Shown here one piece after another: positions 16,005 to 24,848 of a stretch of 64,000 nt of DNA (within the stretch, counting starts at the first letter, position 1; every line of letters starts with the position of its first letter). A model generated the notes under the pieces. The model worked only from the letters and a program-made list of their open reading frames with translations, was not told the origin of the DNA and searched no databases. The position numbers were made by a program, and so were the translations under genes. This stretch comes from HGM12998 sp900756495. GTDB lineage: Bacteria > Bacillota > Clostridia > Oscillospirales > Oscillospiraceae. Where the stretch lies: NCBI GenBank assembly GCA_958477305.1, contig CAUEFI010000005.1:111398-175397 (forward strand). The letters run 5' to 3'.

Positions 16005-16784
16005 TCAGGGCTCCGGGCGGTTGGCGATATGGCTGTAGCTCAGATCCCCCTGCATGGAGATGATGAGCTGATAGATGTCGGGACGGATGTAGGACTCGGC
16101 ATACTTGATGACCCGCGTCTCGTTTCGGCCGGTGCGGCAGGTGACCAGAAGGGGAGAGCCCACCGGAACGCCCAGCAGATTGGACTCCAGGAACTTGGCA
16201 GTGGCGGCCGAGATGATCTCCTCGGTGGTGGTGCAGACCAGATCGTAATTCTCCTTCAGGCAGTGCTTGAGGGCGAACACCTGCCCGCTGAACTGCTCCA
16301 GGCCGGGAGCCAGGTCCTGGGGCACATAGCCCACCACATAGCTGAAGGGAGTCTCGCCCTGGAGCTTGAGCCACTGGACCCGGTAGACCAGCGCGCCGGG
16401 TTCCACGCCCAGGGCCTTGGCCACCTTTGCGTCGGCGTGGACGGTGTCCACCACCGAATTGGAGGCCACGGCGTCCCCGCCGTTCAGATAACGGCTGGAG
16501 ACGCTGACCACGTCGCTGTAGATCTGAGGAGCGGTGGGGCGGATCTGGCTCTCGCCGCTGATGACCTCGGTGCCGCGCCCCTGCTGGACGTGGACCAGCT
16601 TTTCCTCCTGGAGCAGGGACACCGCCTTGCGCACGGTGGTGTGGCTGACGGAATAGATCTCGGTCAGCTCCACTTCGGTGGGCAGAAAGCTCCCCCGCAG
16701 GTATTTGCCGCTGAGGATGGCCTCCTTTAAATCCTGATAGACAGACAGATACTTGATGGTGCGGGTTTTTGTCACGGCGCTCAT
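16005..16784 (-). CDS. GntR/HutC-family transcriptional regulator
   Basis: About 259 residues: an N-terminal winged helix (YLSVYQDLKEAILSGKY...LPTEVELTEIYSVSHTTVRKA, HVQQGRGTEV) and a C-terminal UTRA ligand-binding domain (from about residue 85). The start is set at ATG 16784, where GAGGTGT gives the ribosome site; an upstream in-frame ATG at 16856 lacks one. It is divergent from a dicarboxylate-type transporter and MmgE/PrpD unit, with a 24-bp palindrome in between, so it most likely senses that unit's substrate, presumably an organic acid. Confidence 0.88.
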   Translation of the reverse strand: MSAVTKTRTIKYLSVYQDLKEAILSGKYLRGSFLPTEVELTEIYSVSHTTVRKAVSLLQEEKLVHVQQGRGTEVISGESQIRPTAPQIYSDVVSVSSRYLNGGDAVASNSVVDTVHADAKVAKALGVEPGALVYRVQWLKLQGETPFSYVVGYVPQDLAPGLEQFSGQVFALKHCLKENYDLVCTTTEEIISAATAKFLESNLLGVPVGSPLLVTCRTGRNETRVIKYAESYIRPDIYQLIISMQGDLSYSHIANRPEP

Positions 16785-16813
16785 GGGGACACCTCGTTTA
16801 TGTTTAAATTCAT

Positions 16814-16828
16814 ATGGAAGAGTGGATG
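16814..16828 (+). repeat. Direct repeat copy 1 (ATGGAAGAGTNNATG)
   Basis: A 15-base element in the leader of the GntR gene, repeated at 16928-16942 with 13 identical positions. The two copies flank the palindrome at 16886-16909, so they may be accessory binding sites. Confidence 0.35.
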
Positions 16829-16885
16829 CGAATGTTTGATAAATTAAAGATACCATATATTTTTTAAATTGTCAACGGGGAATCA

Positions 16886-16909
16886 AAATGTTTTTTAAAC
16901 AAAACATTT
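16886..16909. promoter_or_regulatory. Palindromic operator candidate for the GntR regulator
   Basis: Perfect 9-bp arms AAATGTTTT and AAAACATTT with a 6-base spacer, between the two divergent genes. It fits a dimeric repressor site. Confidence 0.5.
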
Positions 16910-16927
16910 CTATATCATTTCATATAA

Positions 16928-16942
16928 ATGGAAGAGTTTATG
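16928..16942 (+). repeat. Direct repeat copy 2 (ATGGAAGAGTNNATG)
   Basis: The second copy of the element at 16814-16828, in the same orientation, 62 bases upstream of the transporter -10 end. Confidence 0.35.
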
Positions 16943-17003
16943 TGAAAAGTAAATAAAAAAGAAATGACTAGATTGGATGAATCGGAGAAAAGGCAAAAAA
17001 CTA

Positions 17004-17033
17004 TTGACTAACATAATATGAAAAGAGTATGAT
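17004..17033 (+). promoter_or_regulatory. Probable promoter of the transporter-PrpD unit
   Basis: TTGACT (17004-17009), 18 bases, TATGAT (17028-17033), 55 bases before the transporter start. Confidence 0.65.
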
Positions 17034-17087
17034 TCAAACATTCCTAGGATGTGTTAGAAAACAATTGTGGAGAGGAGTGTCAAAAAC

Positions 17088-18545
17088 ATGGCGAATACAT
17101 TAGTAAAGAAAGGACAATCGACCACAAGCTTCGCGGTCAAGGTCGTCGTGATGCTTGTGCTGATGTTCGGCTTCCGGTTCCTGCCGCAGATTCCGGGCAT
17201 CAGCGAAATGGGGATGCAGGTCGTGGGCGTGTTCCTGGGCACGGTCTTCGGCTGGCTGACCCTGGGCCTGGCCATGCCGAGTGTGTTCAGCATGGTGGCC
17301 CTGGCCATGACCGATTACACCAATATCAACGGGGTTATGAAGAACGGCTTCGGCAATTCCACCGTGGGCCTCATCATCATCCTGTTCCTCATCGCCGCCT
17401 TCATTGAAAACGTGGGCCTGAACGGGAAAATCGTCAACTTCATGCTCAGCCGCAAGTCTCTGCGGGGCCGCCCCTACCTGTTCATGACCTTCTACTTCCT
17501 GGCCATTACCCTGGTGAACGTGGTGAGCCAGAAGTGGCTGAGCGTACTGTTCTTCGTGGAGTTCGTCCGTGAGATGTGCAACCGGACCGATCTGGAGCCC
17601 CGCTCCAAGGAGGCCAGCGTACTGATGCACGAGACGGTGCTGGTGGGCATGGTGTCCTCCCTGATCCTGCCCATCAAGGATCAGGCCATCTCCCGCATGG
17701 GCGTCTTCACCGCCGCCACCGGCGTGGACTGGAGCCCTCTGCGCTATACCGCCGTGGGCCTGCCCCTGACCCTGATCCTCATCTTCTCCGTCCTGCTGAC
17801 CAACAAGTTCATCCTGCGGGTGGACTTCTCCTGCCTGGCCAACGCCCCCCTGGTGGACGCCAACGAGGCCAAGCTGAATCAGGACCAGAAGACCGCCGTC
17901 AAGTTCGTCATCGCCCTGTGCGTCGCCATGATTATCCCCGGCTTCGTGTCCAAGAGCTTCCCCGTCTTCGGGGTGCTGGGCTCCACCGGCTGCGCCTTCC
18001 TGGTGCTGGCCATCATGCTGGTGGTCCGCCGCAACGGGCAGCCCCTGGTGAAGATGAAGGATATCGCCAAGCATGTGAACTGGGACGTGCTCCTCCTGCT
18101 GGCCGCCATGTTCCCCATGGTCAATGCTCTGGGGGACGAGGAAGTGGGCATCACCGCTATCATCGAGTCCTCCCTCGGCGGCCTGACCGGCCTGTCCCCG
18201 TTCCTCTTCCTCTTTATCATTGTCATCGCCACCGGCATCCTGACCCAGTTCATGAACAACGCCATCGCCTCCTCCCTGGTGGTCACCGGCCTGTGTATGA
18301 TGGGCAGCGTGCTCCCCAAGGGGGTCAGCCTGGAGGGCCTCACCCTGCTGATCGCCTTCTCCACCAACCTCGCCTGCTGGCTGCCCTCCGCCACCGCCGC
18401 AAATGCCTATGGCTATGGCCAGACGGATGTGGTAGAATTTAAGCACTACTTCCGCTCCGGACTGACTCACCTCATCGTCATGCTGATTCTGGTCGGCGTC
18501 GTGGGCGTGGGTCTGGTGAGCGTGGTCTACCGCGGTATGCTCTAA
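17088..18545 (+). CDS. SLC13/DASS-type dicarboxylate (anion:Na+) symporter
   Basis: A membrane transporter of about 485 residues with about 11-12 hydrophobic segments. Family traits: a conserved region around NVGLNGKIVNFMLSR, the repeated hairpin segments near ILTQFMNNAIASSLVV and the C-terminal ACWLPSATAANAYGY stretch, typical of CitT/DASS carriers. Relatives import citrate, succinate, tartrate or sulfate, usually with Na+. ATG 17088 is supported by the upstream GGAGAGGAG. The gene is followed by an MmgE/PrpD dehydratase homologue, so a hydroxy-di- or tricarboxylate is the likely cargo, sensed by the divergent GntR regulator. Confidence 0.85.
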   Translation: MANTLVKKGQSTTSFAVKVVVMLVLMFGFRFLPQIPGISEMGMQVVGVFLGTVFGWLTLGLAMPSVFSMVALAMTDYTNINGVMKNGFGNSTVGLIIILFLIAAFIENVGLNGKIVNFMLSRKSLRGRPYLFMTFYFLAITLVNVVSQKWLSVLFFVEFVREMCNRTDLEPRSKEASVLMHETVLVGMVSSLILPIKDQAISRMGVFTAATGVDWSPLRYTAVGLPLTLILIFSVLLTNKFILRVDFSCLANAPLVDANEAKLNQDQKTAVKFVIALCVAMIIPGFVSKSFPVFGVLGSTGCAFLVLAIMLVVRRNGQPLVKMKDIAKHVNWDVLLLLAAMFPMVNALGDEEVGITAIIESSLGGLTGLSPFLFLFIIVIATGILTQFMNNAIASSLVVTGLCMMGSVLPKGVSLEGLTLLIAFSTNLACWLPSATAANAYGYGQTDVVEFKHYFRSGLTHLIVMLILVGVVGVGLVSVVYRGML

Positions 18546-18600
18546 ATCAAGTATCCCCATCAGTTTATCCCATCGTAGAACGGGCGAGAGTCCCCGAGTG

Positions 18601-18631
18601 CGGAGCGGCCTGCCAGCGGCGGGCCGCTCCG
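18601..18631 (+). terminator. Intercistronic hairpin, possible attenuator
   Basis: A 10-bp perfect GC stem (18601-18610 with 18622-18631) lies between the transporter and the PrpD gene. There is no T run, so it may stabilise or partly terminate the transcript. Confidence 0.4.
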
Positions 18632-18683
18632 TGCTGAAATGCGGGGGGGCATTTGGCCCATATCCCCAAGGAGGTGTCAGATA

Positions 18684-20090
18684 GTGGCTACAACCATTAC
18701 CAAATTAGCAGACTTTATTGACCGCACCAACTTTGAAGACATTCCGGAGCGTGTGATCCACGAGACCAAGCGGCTGCTGCTGGATTCCATCGGCTGCGCG
18801 CTGGCCGGCGTGACCGCCGACAAGGGCAAGTGGGGCGTGGAGTACGTCCGGAGCCTGTACGGCGGGGCCCCTCAGGCCACCATACTGGGCCTGGGCGAAA
18901 AGACATGCGCCGCCGGCGCCGCCTTTGCCAACGGAGAGAGTATCAACGCCCTGGACTACGACGCCTCGGGCAAGCACCTGCCCCCCTTTGTGGTGCCCCC
19001 CGCCCTGGCCGCCGCGGAGATGAACCGCTCCAGCGGCAAAGATCTCATCACCGCCTGCGCCCTGGCCTTTGAGGTGGGGATGCGGGTGGGTATGGCCCTG
19101 GGCTCCTACCGCGACGTCAAGGACGGCAAGACCTCTCTGCCTCCGGTGACCGGGCACAGCAGCGCCGTCTTCGGCGGCGCCACCGGCGTCGCCAAGCTGG
19201 AGCGCTTCAGCAGCGGGCAGACGGCCCAGGCCCTGGGGCTGGCGGGCCTCATCTCTCCGGTACAGACCCAGAGCATCATGCACAAGGACCTGCCCACCAA
19301 CACCGGCAAATACCTCATGGCCGGCTGGGCGGCCCAGACCTCCATCACCGCTCCCTATCTGGTCAAGGCGGGCCACCGGGGCGACGTCTCCGTGCTGGAC
19401 GGGGAGTACGGCTATTGGCGCTTCTCCGGCGCCAGCCGCTGGGATCCCGACGCGGTGGTGGACAGCATGGGGGAGAAGTGGCGTTTTATCACCAAAATTC
19501 CCATCAAGCAGTACCCCTGCTGCCGCATGATGCACGGCGGCCTGGACTGCCTGAAGGCCATCCTGGAGGAGAATCACCTCCGCCACGATGAAATTGAGAG
19601 CATCCACGCCTATCTGGAGGCCACCTGTGTGGAGCCCGTCTTTAACAGCCCCTATATGGAAAATCAGCTGGATCTCCAGTTCAATGTGGCCTACAACATG
19701 TCGGTCATGGCCTTTGGCCTCAAGCCGGGCGCCCGCTGGCAGGACTACGAGACCATGAACAACCCGGAGATCCGCGCCTTCATGAAGAAGGTCACCTTCG
19801 AGCCACACCCCTCCTATGTAAACGCGCTGGAGAAGAACGCGGACGCCCGGATCTCCGCCGTGGAGGTCAAGGCCCGCGGCCAGGTCTTTCAGGCCGAGCG
19901 GAGCATCATCAAGGGCACCGTCACCGACGACCCCTCCACCTCCTTCAGCGACGAGGAGCTCATCGCCAAGTTTAAGGACAACGCCTCCCGCATCCTGCCC
20001 GCCGGCAAGGCGGATGAGGCCTGCCGCCTGCTGATGGATCTGGAGCAGGTGGACGATGTGACCAAAGTGATCGAGCAGCTCTGTCTGTGA
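18684..20090 (+). CDS. MmgE/PrpD family protein (dehydratase/isomerase homologue), copy 1
   Basis: About 468 residues of the MmgE/PrpD fold, whose members dehydrate 2-methylcitrate, decarboxylate cis-aconitate or epimerise iminodisuccinate. Seen here: LLLDSIGCALAG (about 31-42), LDYDASGKHLPPF (about 90) with the expected Asp and His, TGHSSAVFGGATG (about 155) and the TGKYLMAGWAA lysine segment (about 210). The GTG start at 18684 follows AAGGAGGTG; an upstream frame extension lacks a ribosome site. It is likely co-transcribed with the transporter and acts on the imported acid. Confidence 0.87.
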   Translation: MATTITKLADFIDRTNFEDIPERVIHETKRLLLDSIGCALAGVTADKGKWGVEYVRSLYGGAPQATILGLGEKTCAAGAAFANGESINALDYDASGKHLPPFVVPPALAAAEMNRSSGKDLITACALAFEVGMRVGMALGSYRDVKDGKTSLPPVTGHSSAVFGGATGVAKLERFSSGQTAQALGLAGLISPVQTQSIMHKDLPTNTGKYLMAGWAAQTSITAPYLVKAGHRGDVSVLDGEYGYWRFSGASRWDPDAVVDSMGEKWRFITKIPIKQYPCCRMMHGGLDCLKAILEENHLRHDEIESIHAYLEATCVEPVFNSPYMENQLDLQFNVAYNMSVMAFGLKPGARWQDYETMNNPEIRAFMKKVTFEPHPSYVNALEKNADARISAVEVKARGQVFQAERSIIKGTVTDDPSTSFSDEELIAKFKDNASRILPAGKADEACRLLMDLEQVDDVTKVIEQLCL

Positions 20091-20113
20091 GAGATACCCT
20101 CAACCCTCTCAAA

Positions 20114-20141
20114 AAGGCCCGCGGCATCAGCCGCGGGCCTT
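20114..20141. terminator. Hairpin between convergent genes
   Basis: A perfect 12-bp stem AAGGCCCGCGGC with its complement and an ATCA loop, placed between the PrpD stop and the end of the convergent membrane protein gene. It probably serves both strands. Confidence 0.7.
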
Positions 20142-20148
20142 GCTCATT

Positions 20149-20712
20149 TCAGGGGGCCTGGTCTGATTCCCGGAAGATTTTCCGCAGGCTGAACAGGTAA
20201 TAGAGGATCAGGATGGAGACAGCCGCCTGACAGAGAATCAGCAGGAGGGACGGCACCAGCATGACACCGTCCTTCCATGGGAGGGGGAGAAAGGGGATCA
20301 CCGAGAGCACCGCCGTTACGCTCCGGCAGAAGCGCAGTTTCCGATCCAGGGTCCAGCCCTCGCCCTGGTGCTGTTCCGCCAGGGCGGCCAGATCGGTGAG
20401 CAGCTGAAAGGAGAAATAGATGGACACCACCCTAACCACTACGCTCAGGGGCAGGAACCCCGCAGAGAGGGAACGGCTGAACAGGGTGAGGAACCAGTCG
20501 GCCGCAGACCAGAGGCCAAGCCCCAGGCAGAAGGGCCTGAGCAGCTCCAGAGCCCGGCGCTCGCCGGAGAGCAGGGAGATGGCCTGCCAGATCAGCAGAT
20601 AGCCCGCCCAGTCTGGGAGGAGGTTGAGGGTACCCAGGCTGATGTCGATATAAAGAAGCACGAAGGCCCAGGCAATTTTGGTCAGGCCATAGTAGATACC
20701 GGCGCGATTCAC
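20149..20712 (-). CDS. Polytopic membrane protein of unknown function
   Basis: A 187-residue protein with five or six hydrophobic segments and a motif near the start (LLYIDISLGTLNLLPDWAGYLLIW). No catalytic motif is visible. The ATG overlaps the end of the BlaR1-type gene by 4 bases, so it is translationally coupled and belongs to the BlaI/BlaR1 unit. It could be the regulated function or an accessory of the sensor; I do not recognise its family. Confidence 0.75.
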   Translation of the reverse strand: MNRAGIYYGLTKIAWAFVLLYIDISLGTLNLLPDWAGYLLIWQAISLLSGERRALELLRPFCLGLGLWSAADWFLTLFSRSLSAGFLPLSVVVRVVSIYFSFQLLTDLAALAEQHQGEGWTLDRKLRFCRSVTAVLSVIPFLPLPWKDGVMLVPSLLLILCQAAVSILILYYLFSLRKIFRESDQAP

Positions 20713-22604
20713 GGCAGGCCTCCTTCCGGCAGAGCGACGCAGGAATAGCTCAGCCCCCGATAGGTAAACGACAGGGACAGGGCGGCGGCACAGTCCAGCC
20801 CCACGCCCTGCCCGGAGGAAAAGCCGCCGCCTCCGCTGGTGCGGATGGGCAGGCTCAACGTGGTGCTGCTGCCTCCGGCGCTCCCATCGGTGGACAGGGG
20901 CGTCAGCTGTACCCGGCTCAGGGTCACAGCAGCGCCGGTGAGGTCGCAGGCCCGGCCGCCCGCAGCGTACTCGTAGTCGGTGAAGGGGGTGTCCGGCCTG
21001 GGGAGGGGATCCAGCGCCGTCTGTCCCAAAAGGGAGAGGGCGCTGCCGTCCTGGACCTGTCTGTTGTCCACACCCAGGCTGTACTGAAGCTCAATCTCAA
21101 ACCACAGGCCGCCTGCTTGGGCGATGTAGGTTATGGAGGGCAGGCTGGCGTCGCCCACAGGGGACCAGGATTTGGTCTCCAGCGGCTCAAGGGGGGTCTC
21201 CGGCAGCACCGTCCAGTCCCGATCCTGGGGACAGATCCGGACCGTCTGCCCCAGCAGAGGGGCCTCGCCGCCCGCAGGGCGGAGCACCAGCAGGCCCCGA
21301 TAGCCGCCCTGCCCGTCAGGCAGAAGGTTGAGCACCTGCCACTGAGCCTGATATCGGGTGACGCGGTTTGAGCGGATCCAAGGGCAGCCGCTGTCCTCCA
21401 GAGGGGCGCTCAGCCCCAGATGAAAGCCGTCCGCCCCCTCCAGCTGCCGCCACAGGGCCCCCTGCTCATCCTGGGGGGTGACGGCGGCCAGATACACCCC
21501 GTTGTCGGAGAGCACCGCCTTGACATAGGTGTCTAGCGCCCCTGCGGGCGTGGAGGGGCGGCTGAGCCGGGCTTGGGCCATGGCCATATTGGTACTCCGG
21601 GGGACGGCATCAAAGGCGGCGGCGGGGGTCGTTCCCACCAGACAGGTGAGGGCCAGCACCGCCGCCACGCAGAGAGAGGCCAGCGCCATCCCGGAGGGAT
21701 ACCGCTTAAAGCGGGCGATAGCCTGGATCCGGCGCTTGATGTTGCGCCCGCCGTTGGCCATGGAGGAGGTCCCGGGGGCGCGGGCATGGGCGTCATCGGC
21801 CATGGAGAGGAGGATCCGGCCGTAGTCCCGGCGCTCCTCGCCCTCCAGCCGTTCCAGCACCCGCTGGTCGCACAGGGACTCGCAGTCGTTCTGCGCACGG
21901 TCGCAGCAGTACCAGATGAGGGGATTGCACCAGTGGAGGCACCGCAGAACACAGAGGAGTATGCCGATCCATATGTCGCCGTATTTCAGGTGGAGCAGCT
22001 CGTGGAGGAGCACCTTTTCATCGACCGCGCGACCCGCCGGAAGGATCAGCACGGACTTGAAGGGGCCGCATACAAAGGCGCTCCCCGCGCCGGGGAGGAC
22101 GGCCACGGTGCGGGGGAGCTTCAGGCCGTACCGGCGGCAGAGCTGATCCAGCAGCGCCAGAACGGCGCCGTCCGGAGCAGCCGCGCCCCGCAGGGAGCGG
22201 CGCAGCCGCAGGTAAGAAAGAAAAAACCACAGCAGGGACAGGAGAACCCCCGCCGCATAGAGATAAAAAAGCAGATCGGTGACGCTCTCCGGCCGGAGAA
22301 AGCCGTTGGGAAAGAGGGGGATGGGGGCGAAGACCTCCGTCAGTGCAAAGGGGCTGGAGAGTACGGAGGGGAGGCGGCGCTCGGCGGCGGTTTTAACCGT
22401 CTCCAGCCAGAGCCGCCAGTCGAAGAGCACATACCGACCCCCAAGCCCCGCGGGGAGCAGCAACCGGAGCGCCAGAACGGCCCAGATGCCGTACTGCCAC
22501 CGGGGGGAGAGCTTGTCCAGAAAGAGCCGCTTTACCACCAGCAGCAGCGCGGCTACCAGCGAGGCGGTGAGTGTCTGGCAGAGGAAAGACCAGATATTGA
22601 CCAT
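20709..22604 (-). CDS. BlaR1/MecR1-type M56 sensor peptidase
   Basis: A 631-residue membrane protein. The N-terminal 310 residues have membrane helices and a cytoplasmic zinc protease: HELLH (about 208-212) followed downstream by ENxxCD-like NDCESLCDQRVLE. A last helix precedes an extracellular C-terminal half (from about 330) that is not a penicillin-binding domain as in BlaR1; it is Pro/Gly/Ser-rich with no motif I know. Family role: an outside signal activates the protease, which removes the BlaI-type repressor encoded just upstream. The signal is unknown and need not be a beta-lactam. Confidence 0.88.
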   Translation of the reverse strand: MVNIWSFLCQTLTASLVAALLLVVKRLFLDKLSPRWQYGIWAVLALRLLLPAGLGGRYVLFDWRLWLETVKTAAERRLPSVLSSPFALTEVFAPIPLFPNGFLRPESVTDLLFYLYAAGVLLSLLWFFLSYLRLRRSLRGAAAPDGAVLALLDQLCRRYGLKLPRTVAVLPGAGSAFVCGPFKSVLILPAGRAVDEKVLLHELLHLKYGDIWIGILLCVLRCLHWCNPLIWYCCDRAQNDCESLCDQRVLERLEGEERRDYGRILLSMADDAHARAPGTSSMANGGRNIKRRIQAIARFKRYPSGMALASLCVAAVLALTCLVGTTPAAAFDAVPRSTNMAMAQARLSRPSTPAGALDTYVKAVLSDNGVYLAAVTPQDEQGALWRQLEGADGFHLGLSAPLEDSGCPWIRSNRVTRYQAQWQVLNLLPDGQGGYRGLLVLRPAGGEAPLLGQTVRICPQDRDWTVLPETPLEPLETKSWSPVGDASLPSITYIAQAGGLWFEIELQYSLGVDNRQVQDGSALSLLGQTALDPLPRPDTPFTDYEYAAGGRACDLTGAAVTLSRVQLTPLSTDGSAGGSSTTLSLPIRTSGGGGFSSGQGVGLDCAAALSLSFTYRGLSYSCVALPEGGLP

Positions 22605-22648
22605 AGAGGACCTCCGTTGACAGGTAAAAATGGCATTGGAGCAGGGGC

Positions 22649-23014
22649 TCAGACCTCCATCTCGTCCAACAGGGCCCGCAGCTCCTCGCGCTCCTGGGGC
22701 GTGAGGCCGTTTTCCCGGACAAAGGCGGCCACCAACTTGCCCGCCGAACCCTGGTAGGCCCGCTCCAGAAGCCCCCTGCGCTCGGCCGCCGCACAGTCCT
22801 CACGGGTTACGGCGGCCCGGTAGCGGTGGGGAGGGGCTTCCCCGACGATGGTCACCAGCCCTTTTGCAGCCATTCTGGTGAGATAGGTGTGGACGGTGTT
22901 CCGGCTCCAGCCGGTGCAGGGTCTCAGCGCGTCGGCGGCCTGCCCCAAGGTCAGGCCGTCCTCCGCCTCCCACAGGGTTCCCAGTACCTTCCACTCCCGA
23001 TCGGACAGACTCAT
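22649..23014 (-). CDS. BlaI/MecI/CopY-family transcriptional repressor
   Basis: About 121 residues with a winged helix: SDREWKVLGTLWEAEDGLTLGQ..., recognition helix WSRNTVHTYLTRMAAKGLV and wing HRYRAAV. The C-terminal helix pair is the dimerisation part. ATG 23014 has GGAGGGTTT upstream. A double TACA/TGTA palindrome covers its own promoter, so it should repress itself and the downstream M56 peptidase until cleaved. No beta-lactamase gene is nearby. Confidence 0.92.
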   Translation of the reverse strand: MSLSDREWKVLGTLWEAEDGLTLGQAADALRPCTGWSRNTVHTYLTRMAAKGLVTIVGEAPPHRYRAAVTREDCAAAERRGLLERAYQGSAGKLVAAFVRENGLTPQEREELRALLDEMEV

Positions 23015-23025
23015 GGCAAACCCTC

Positions 23026-23063
23026 CTACAGGTGTAGTATATACAAACATACTACACTTGTAG
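23026..23063. promoter_or_regulatory. BlaI-type double operator
   Basis: Two 15-bp inverted half-sites (23026-23040 and 23049-23063), complementary at 14 of 15 positions and each containing the TACA...TGTA pattern typical of BlaI/MecI. They overlap the -10 element and the transcription start. Confidence 0.8.
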
Positions 23064-23077
23064 GACGGAGGCGTCAA
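23049..23077 (-). promoter_or_regulatory. Sigma-A promoter of the blaI-like gene
   Basis: On the minus strand TTGACG (23072-23077), 17 bases, TAGTAT (23049-23054). The -10 is inside the operator. Confidence 0.7.
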
Positions 23078-23100
23078 GGGGAATTTTCCCGCGGGCGGAC

Positions 23101-23129
23101 TTGGATCGGGAGGCGAAATATGCTATACT
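23101..23129 (+). promoter_or_regulatory. Probable promoter of the DUF1846 gene
   Basis: TTGGAT (23101-23106), 17 bases, TATACT (23124-23129), 40 bases upstream of the start. Confidence 0.6.
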
Positions 23130-23168
23130 GAATTGATTTTTGTGATGTTGTGACAGGGGATGGGGAAT

Positions 23169-24653
23169 ATGAACAAGATTGGATTTGACAACAACAAGTA
23201 TTTGGAGATGCAGTCTCATCACATTATGGAGCGGATAGCTCAATTCGGCGACAAGCTCTACCTGGAGTTCGGGGGAAAGCTCTTTGACGACTTCCACGCC
23301 TCGCGAGTGCTGCCCGGCTTTGAGCCGGACAGTAAGATAAGAATGCTCTGCCAGCTGCGGGAGAAGGCGGAGATTGTGGTGGTCATCTGCGCTTCGGACA
23401 TTGAGAAAAATAAGGTGCGGGGAGACCTTGGGATTACTTACGATGTGGACGTGCTCCGCCTGATCGACGCGTTTCGCGCCAAGGGGCTCTATGTGGGCAG
23501 CGTTGTGGTGACCCAGTATGCCGGACAGAGTGCCGCCGACATCTTCAAGAAGCGGCTGGAGGATCTGGGGCTGCGGGTCTACCTCCACTACCCCATTCAG
23601 GGCTATCCCAACAATATCTCCCTCATTGTCAGTGACGACGGCTGCGGCAAGAACGACTATGTAGAGACCTCTCGACCCCTGGTGGTGGTGACCGCCCCCG
23701 GGCCGGGCAGCGGAAAGATGGCGGTGTGTCTCTCTCAGCTCTACCATGAGCACAAGCGGGGCAGACAGGCGGGCTATGCCAAGTTTGAGACCTTTCCCAT
23801 CTGGAACCTGCCTCTCAAGCATCCGGTAAACCTGGCCTACGAGGCGGCCACCGCTGATCTCAACGATGTAAATATGATCGACCCATTCCACCTGAGCGCT
23901 TACGGGGAGACTACGGTGAACTATAACCGGGATGTAGAGGTCTTCCCGGTGCTCTCCGCCATTTTTGAAAAGATTTTAGGCCGCTGTCCCTATCAATCTC
24001 CCACCGACATGGGGGTGAATATGGCGGGCAACTGCATTGTGGATGACGACGCAGTATGCGCCGCCGCGAGGCAGGAGATTGTCCGGCGGTACTACGAGGG
24101 ACTGTGCGAGCGCCGGCAGGGCCGCTGCGGGGATGACACGGTATATAAGCTGGAGTTGCTGATGCGGCAGGCCAAGGTGGACGCGTCCATCCGTCCGGTG
24201 GTGGCTGCAGCGCTGTCGGTGGCCGAGGAGACAGGCAACCCCGCCGCGGCCATCGAGCTCCCCAACGGAGAGGTGGTAACCGGAAAGACCACGGACTTGA
24301 TGGGGGCTTCCTCCGCCACGCTTCTAAACGCCCTGAAGGCGCTGGCCGGTATTGAACATGAAAAGCATCTCATCTCTCGGGCGGCCATCGAACCCATCCA
24401 GGCGGTAAAGGTGGATCACCTGGGATCGGCCAATCCCAGGCTCCACAGCGACGAGACACTTATCGCCCTGGCCATCAGCGCCGCAACCGATCCCTTTGCC
24501 GCTCAGGCGCTGGGACAACTCTCCGCCCTCCGCGGCTGTCAGGCCCATGCATCGGTCATCCTCTCGCCCGCCGATGCGGTGACTTATAAGAAGCTGGGCA
24601 TGCAGCTCACCTGTGAGCCCCAGTACGAGACAAACAAGCTCTATCACCGCTGA
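23169..24653 (+). CDS. DUF1846 family protein
   Basis: A cytoplasmic protein of about 494 residues, identified by its family start KIGFDNNKYLEMQSHHIMERI and by the middle segment VVTAPGPGSGKMAVCLSQLYHE (about 175-195), a nucleotide-binding-like loop. Structures exist for the family, but I know of no firmly established reaction. ATG 23169 gives the usual family N-terminus; ATG 23160 would add three residues. Its own promoter and a following hairpin make it monocistronic. Confidence 0.88.
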   Translation: MNKIGFDNNKYLEMQSHHIMERIAQFGDKLYLEFGGKLFDDFHASRVLPGFEPDSKIRMLCQLREKAEIVVVICASDIEKNKVRGDLGITYDVDVLRLIDAFRAKGLYVGSVVVTQYAGQSAADIFKKRLEDLGLRVYLHYPIQGYPNNISLIVSDDGCGKNDYVETSRPLVVVTAPGPGSGKMAVCLSQLYHEHKRGRQAGYAKFETFPIWNLPLKHPVNLAYEAATADLNDVNMIDPFHLSAYGETTVNYNRDVEVFPVLSAIFEKILGRCPYQSPTDMGVNMAGNCIVDDDAVCAAARQEIVRRYYEGLCERRQGRCGDDTVYKLELLMRQAKVDASIRPVVAAALSVAEETGNPAAAIELPNGEVVTGKTTDLMGASSATLLNALKALAGIEHEKHLISRAAIEPIQAVKVDHLGSANPRLHSDETLIALAISAATDPFAAQALGQLSALRGCQAHASVILSPADAVTYKKLGMQLTCEPQYETNKLYHR

Positions 24654-24656
24654 GAA

Positions 24657-24689
24657 CCGGGCGGCACAGTGAAAAGCTGTGCCGCCCGG
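24657..24689 (+). terminator. Hairpin after the DUF1846 gene
   Basis: A perfect 13-bp stem (24657-24669 with 24677-24689) lies immediately after the stop codon. It has no T tract and is probably a terminator of reduced efficiency. Confidence 0.55.
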
Positions 24690-24747
24690 CTCTGTGCAAA
24701 GACGGCCTGCTGCAAGGAAGGATCCCTGCAGAAACTGCAAATTTTTC

Positions 24748-24776
24748 TTGACGAAGCTGCAGTCTTGACGTAAAAT
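24748..24776 (+). promoter_or_regulatory. Probable sigma-A promoter of pyrG
   Basis: TTGACG (24748-24753), 17 bases, TAAAAT (24771-24776). The leader of about 65 bases has no obvious pyrG-type C-run attenuator. Confidence 0.65.
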
Positions 24777-24848
24777 GACTTGTTAAAAAATGGAGAGGCA
24801 ATGGGGCCTTCAGGACAATGGCGTCCCATGAGAATGGGAGGAATCGGC

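Noticed and set aside
17100..18560. A 486-codon minus-strand open frame opposite the transporter
   Set aside because: His/Gln/Gly-rich shadow of the hydrophobic transporter codons; no start signals and no homology I recognise.
20709..22604. Beta-lactam resistance sensor
   Set aside because: The outer domain shows no penicillin-binding SxxK/KTG motifs and no beta-lactamase or PBP gene is nearby.
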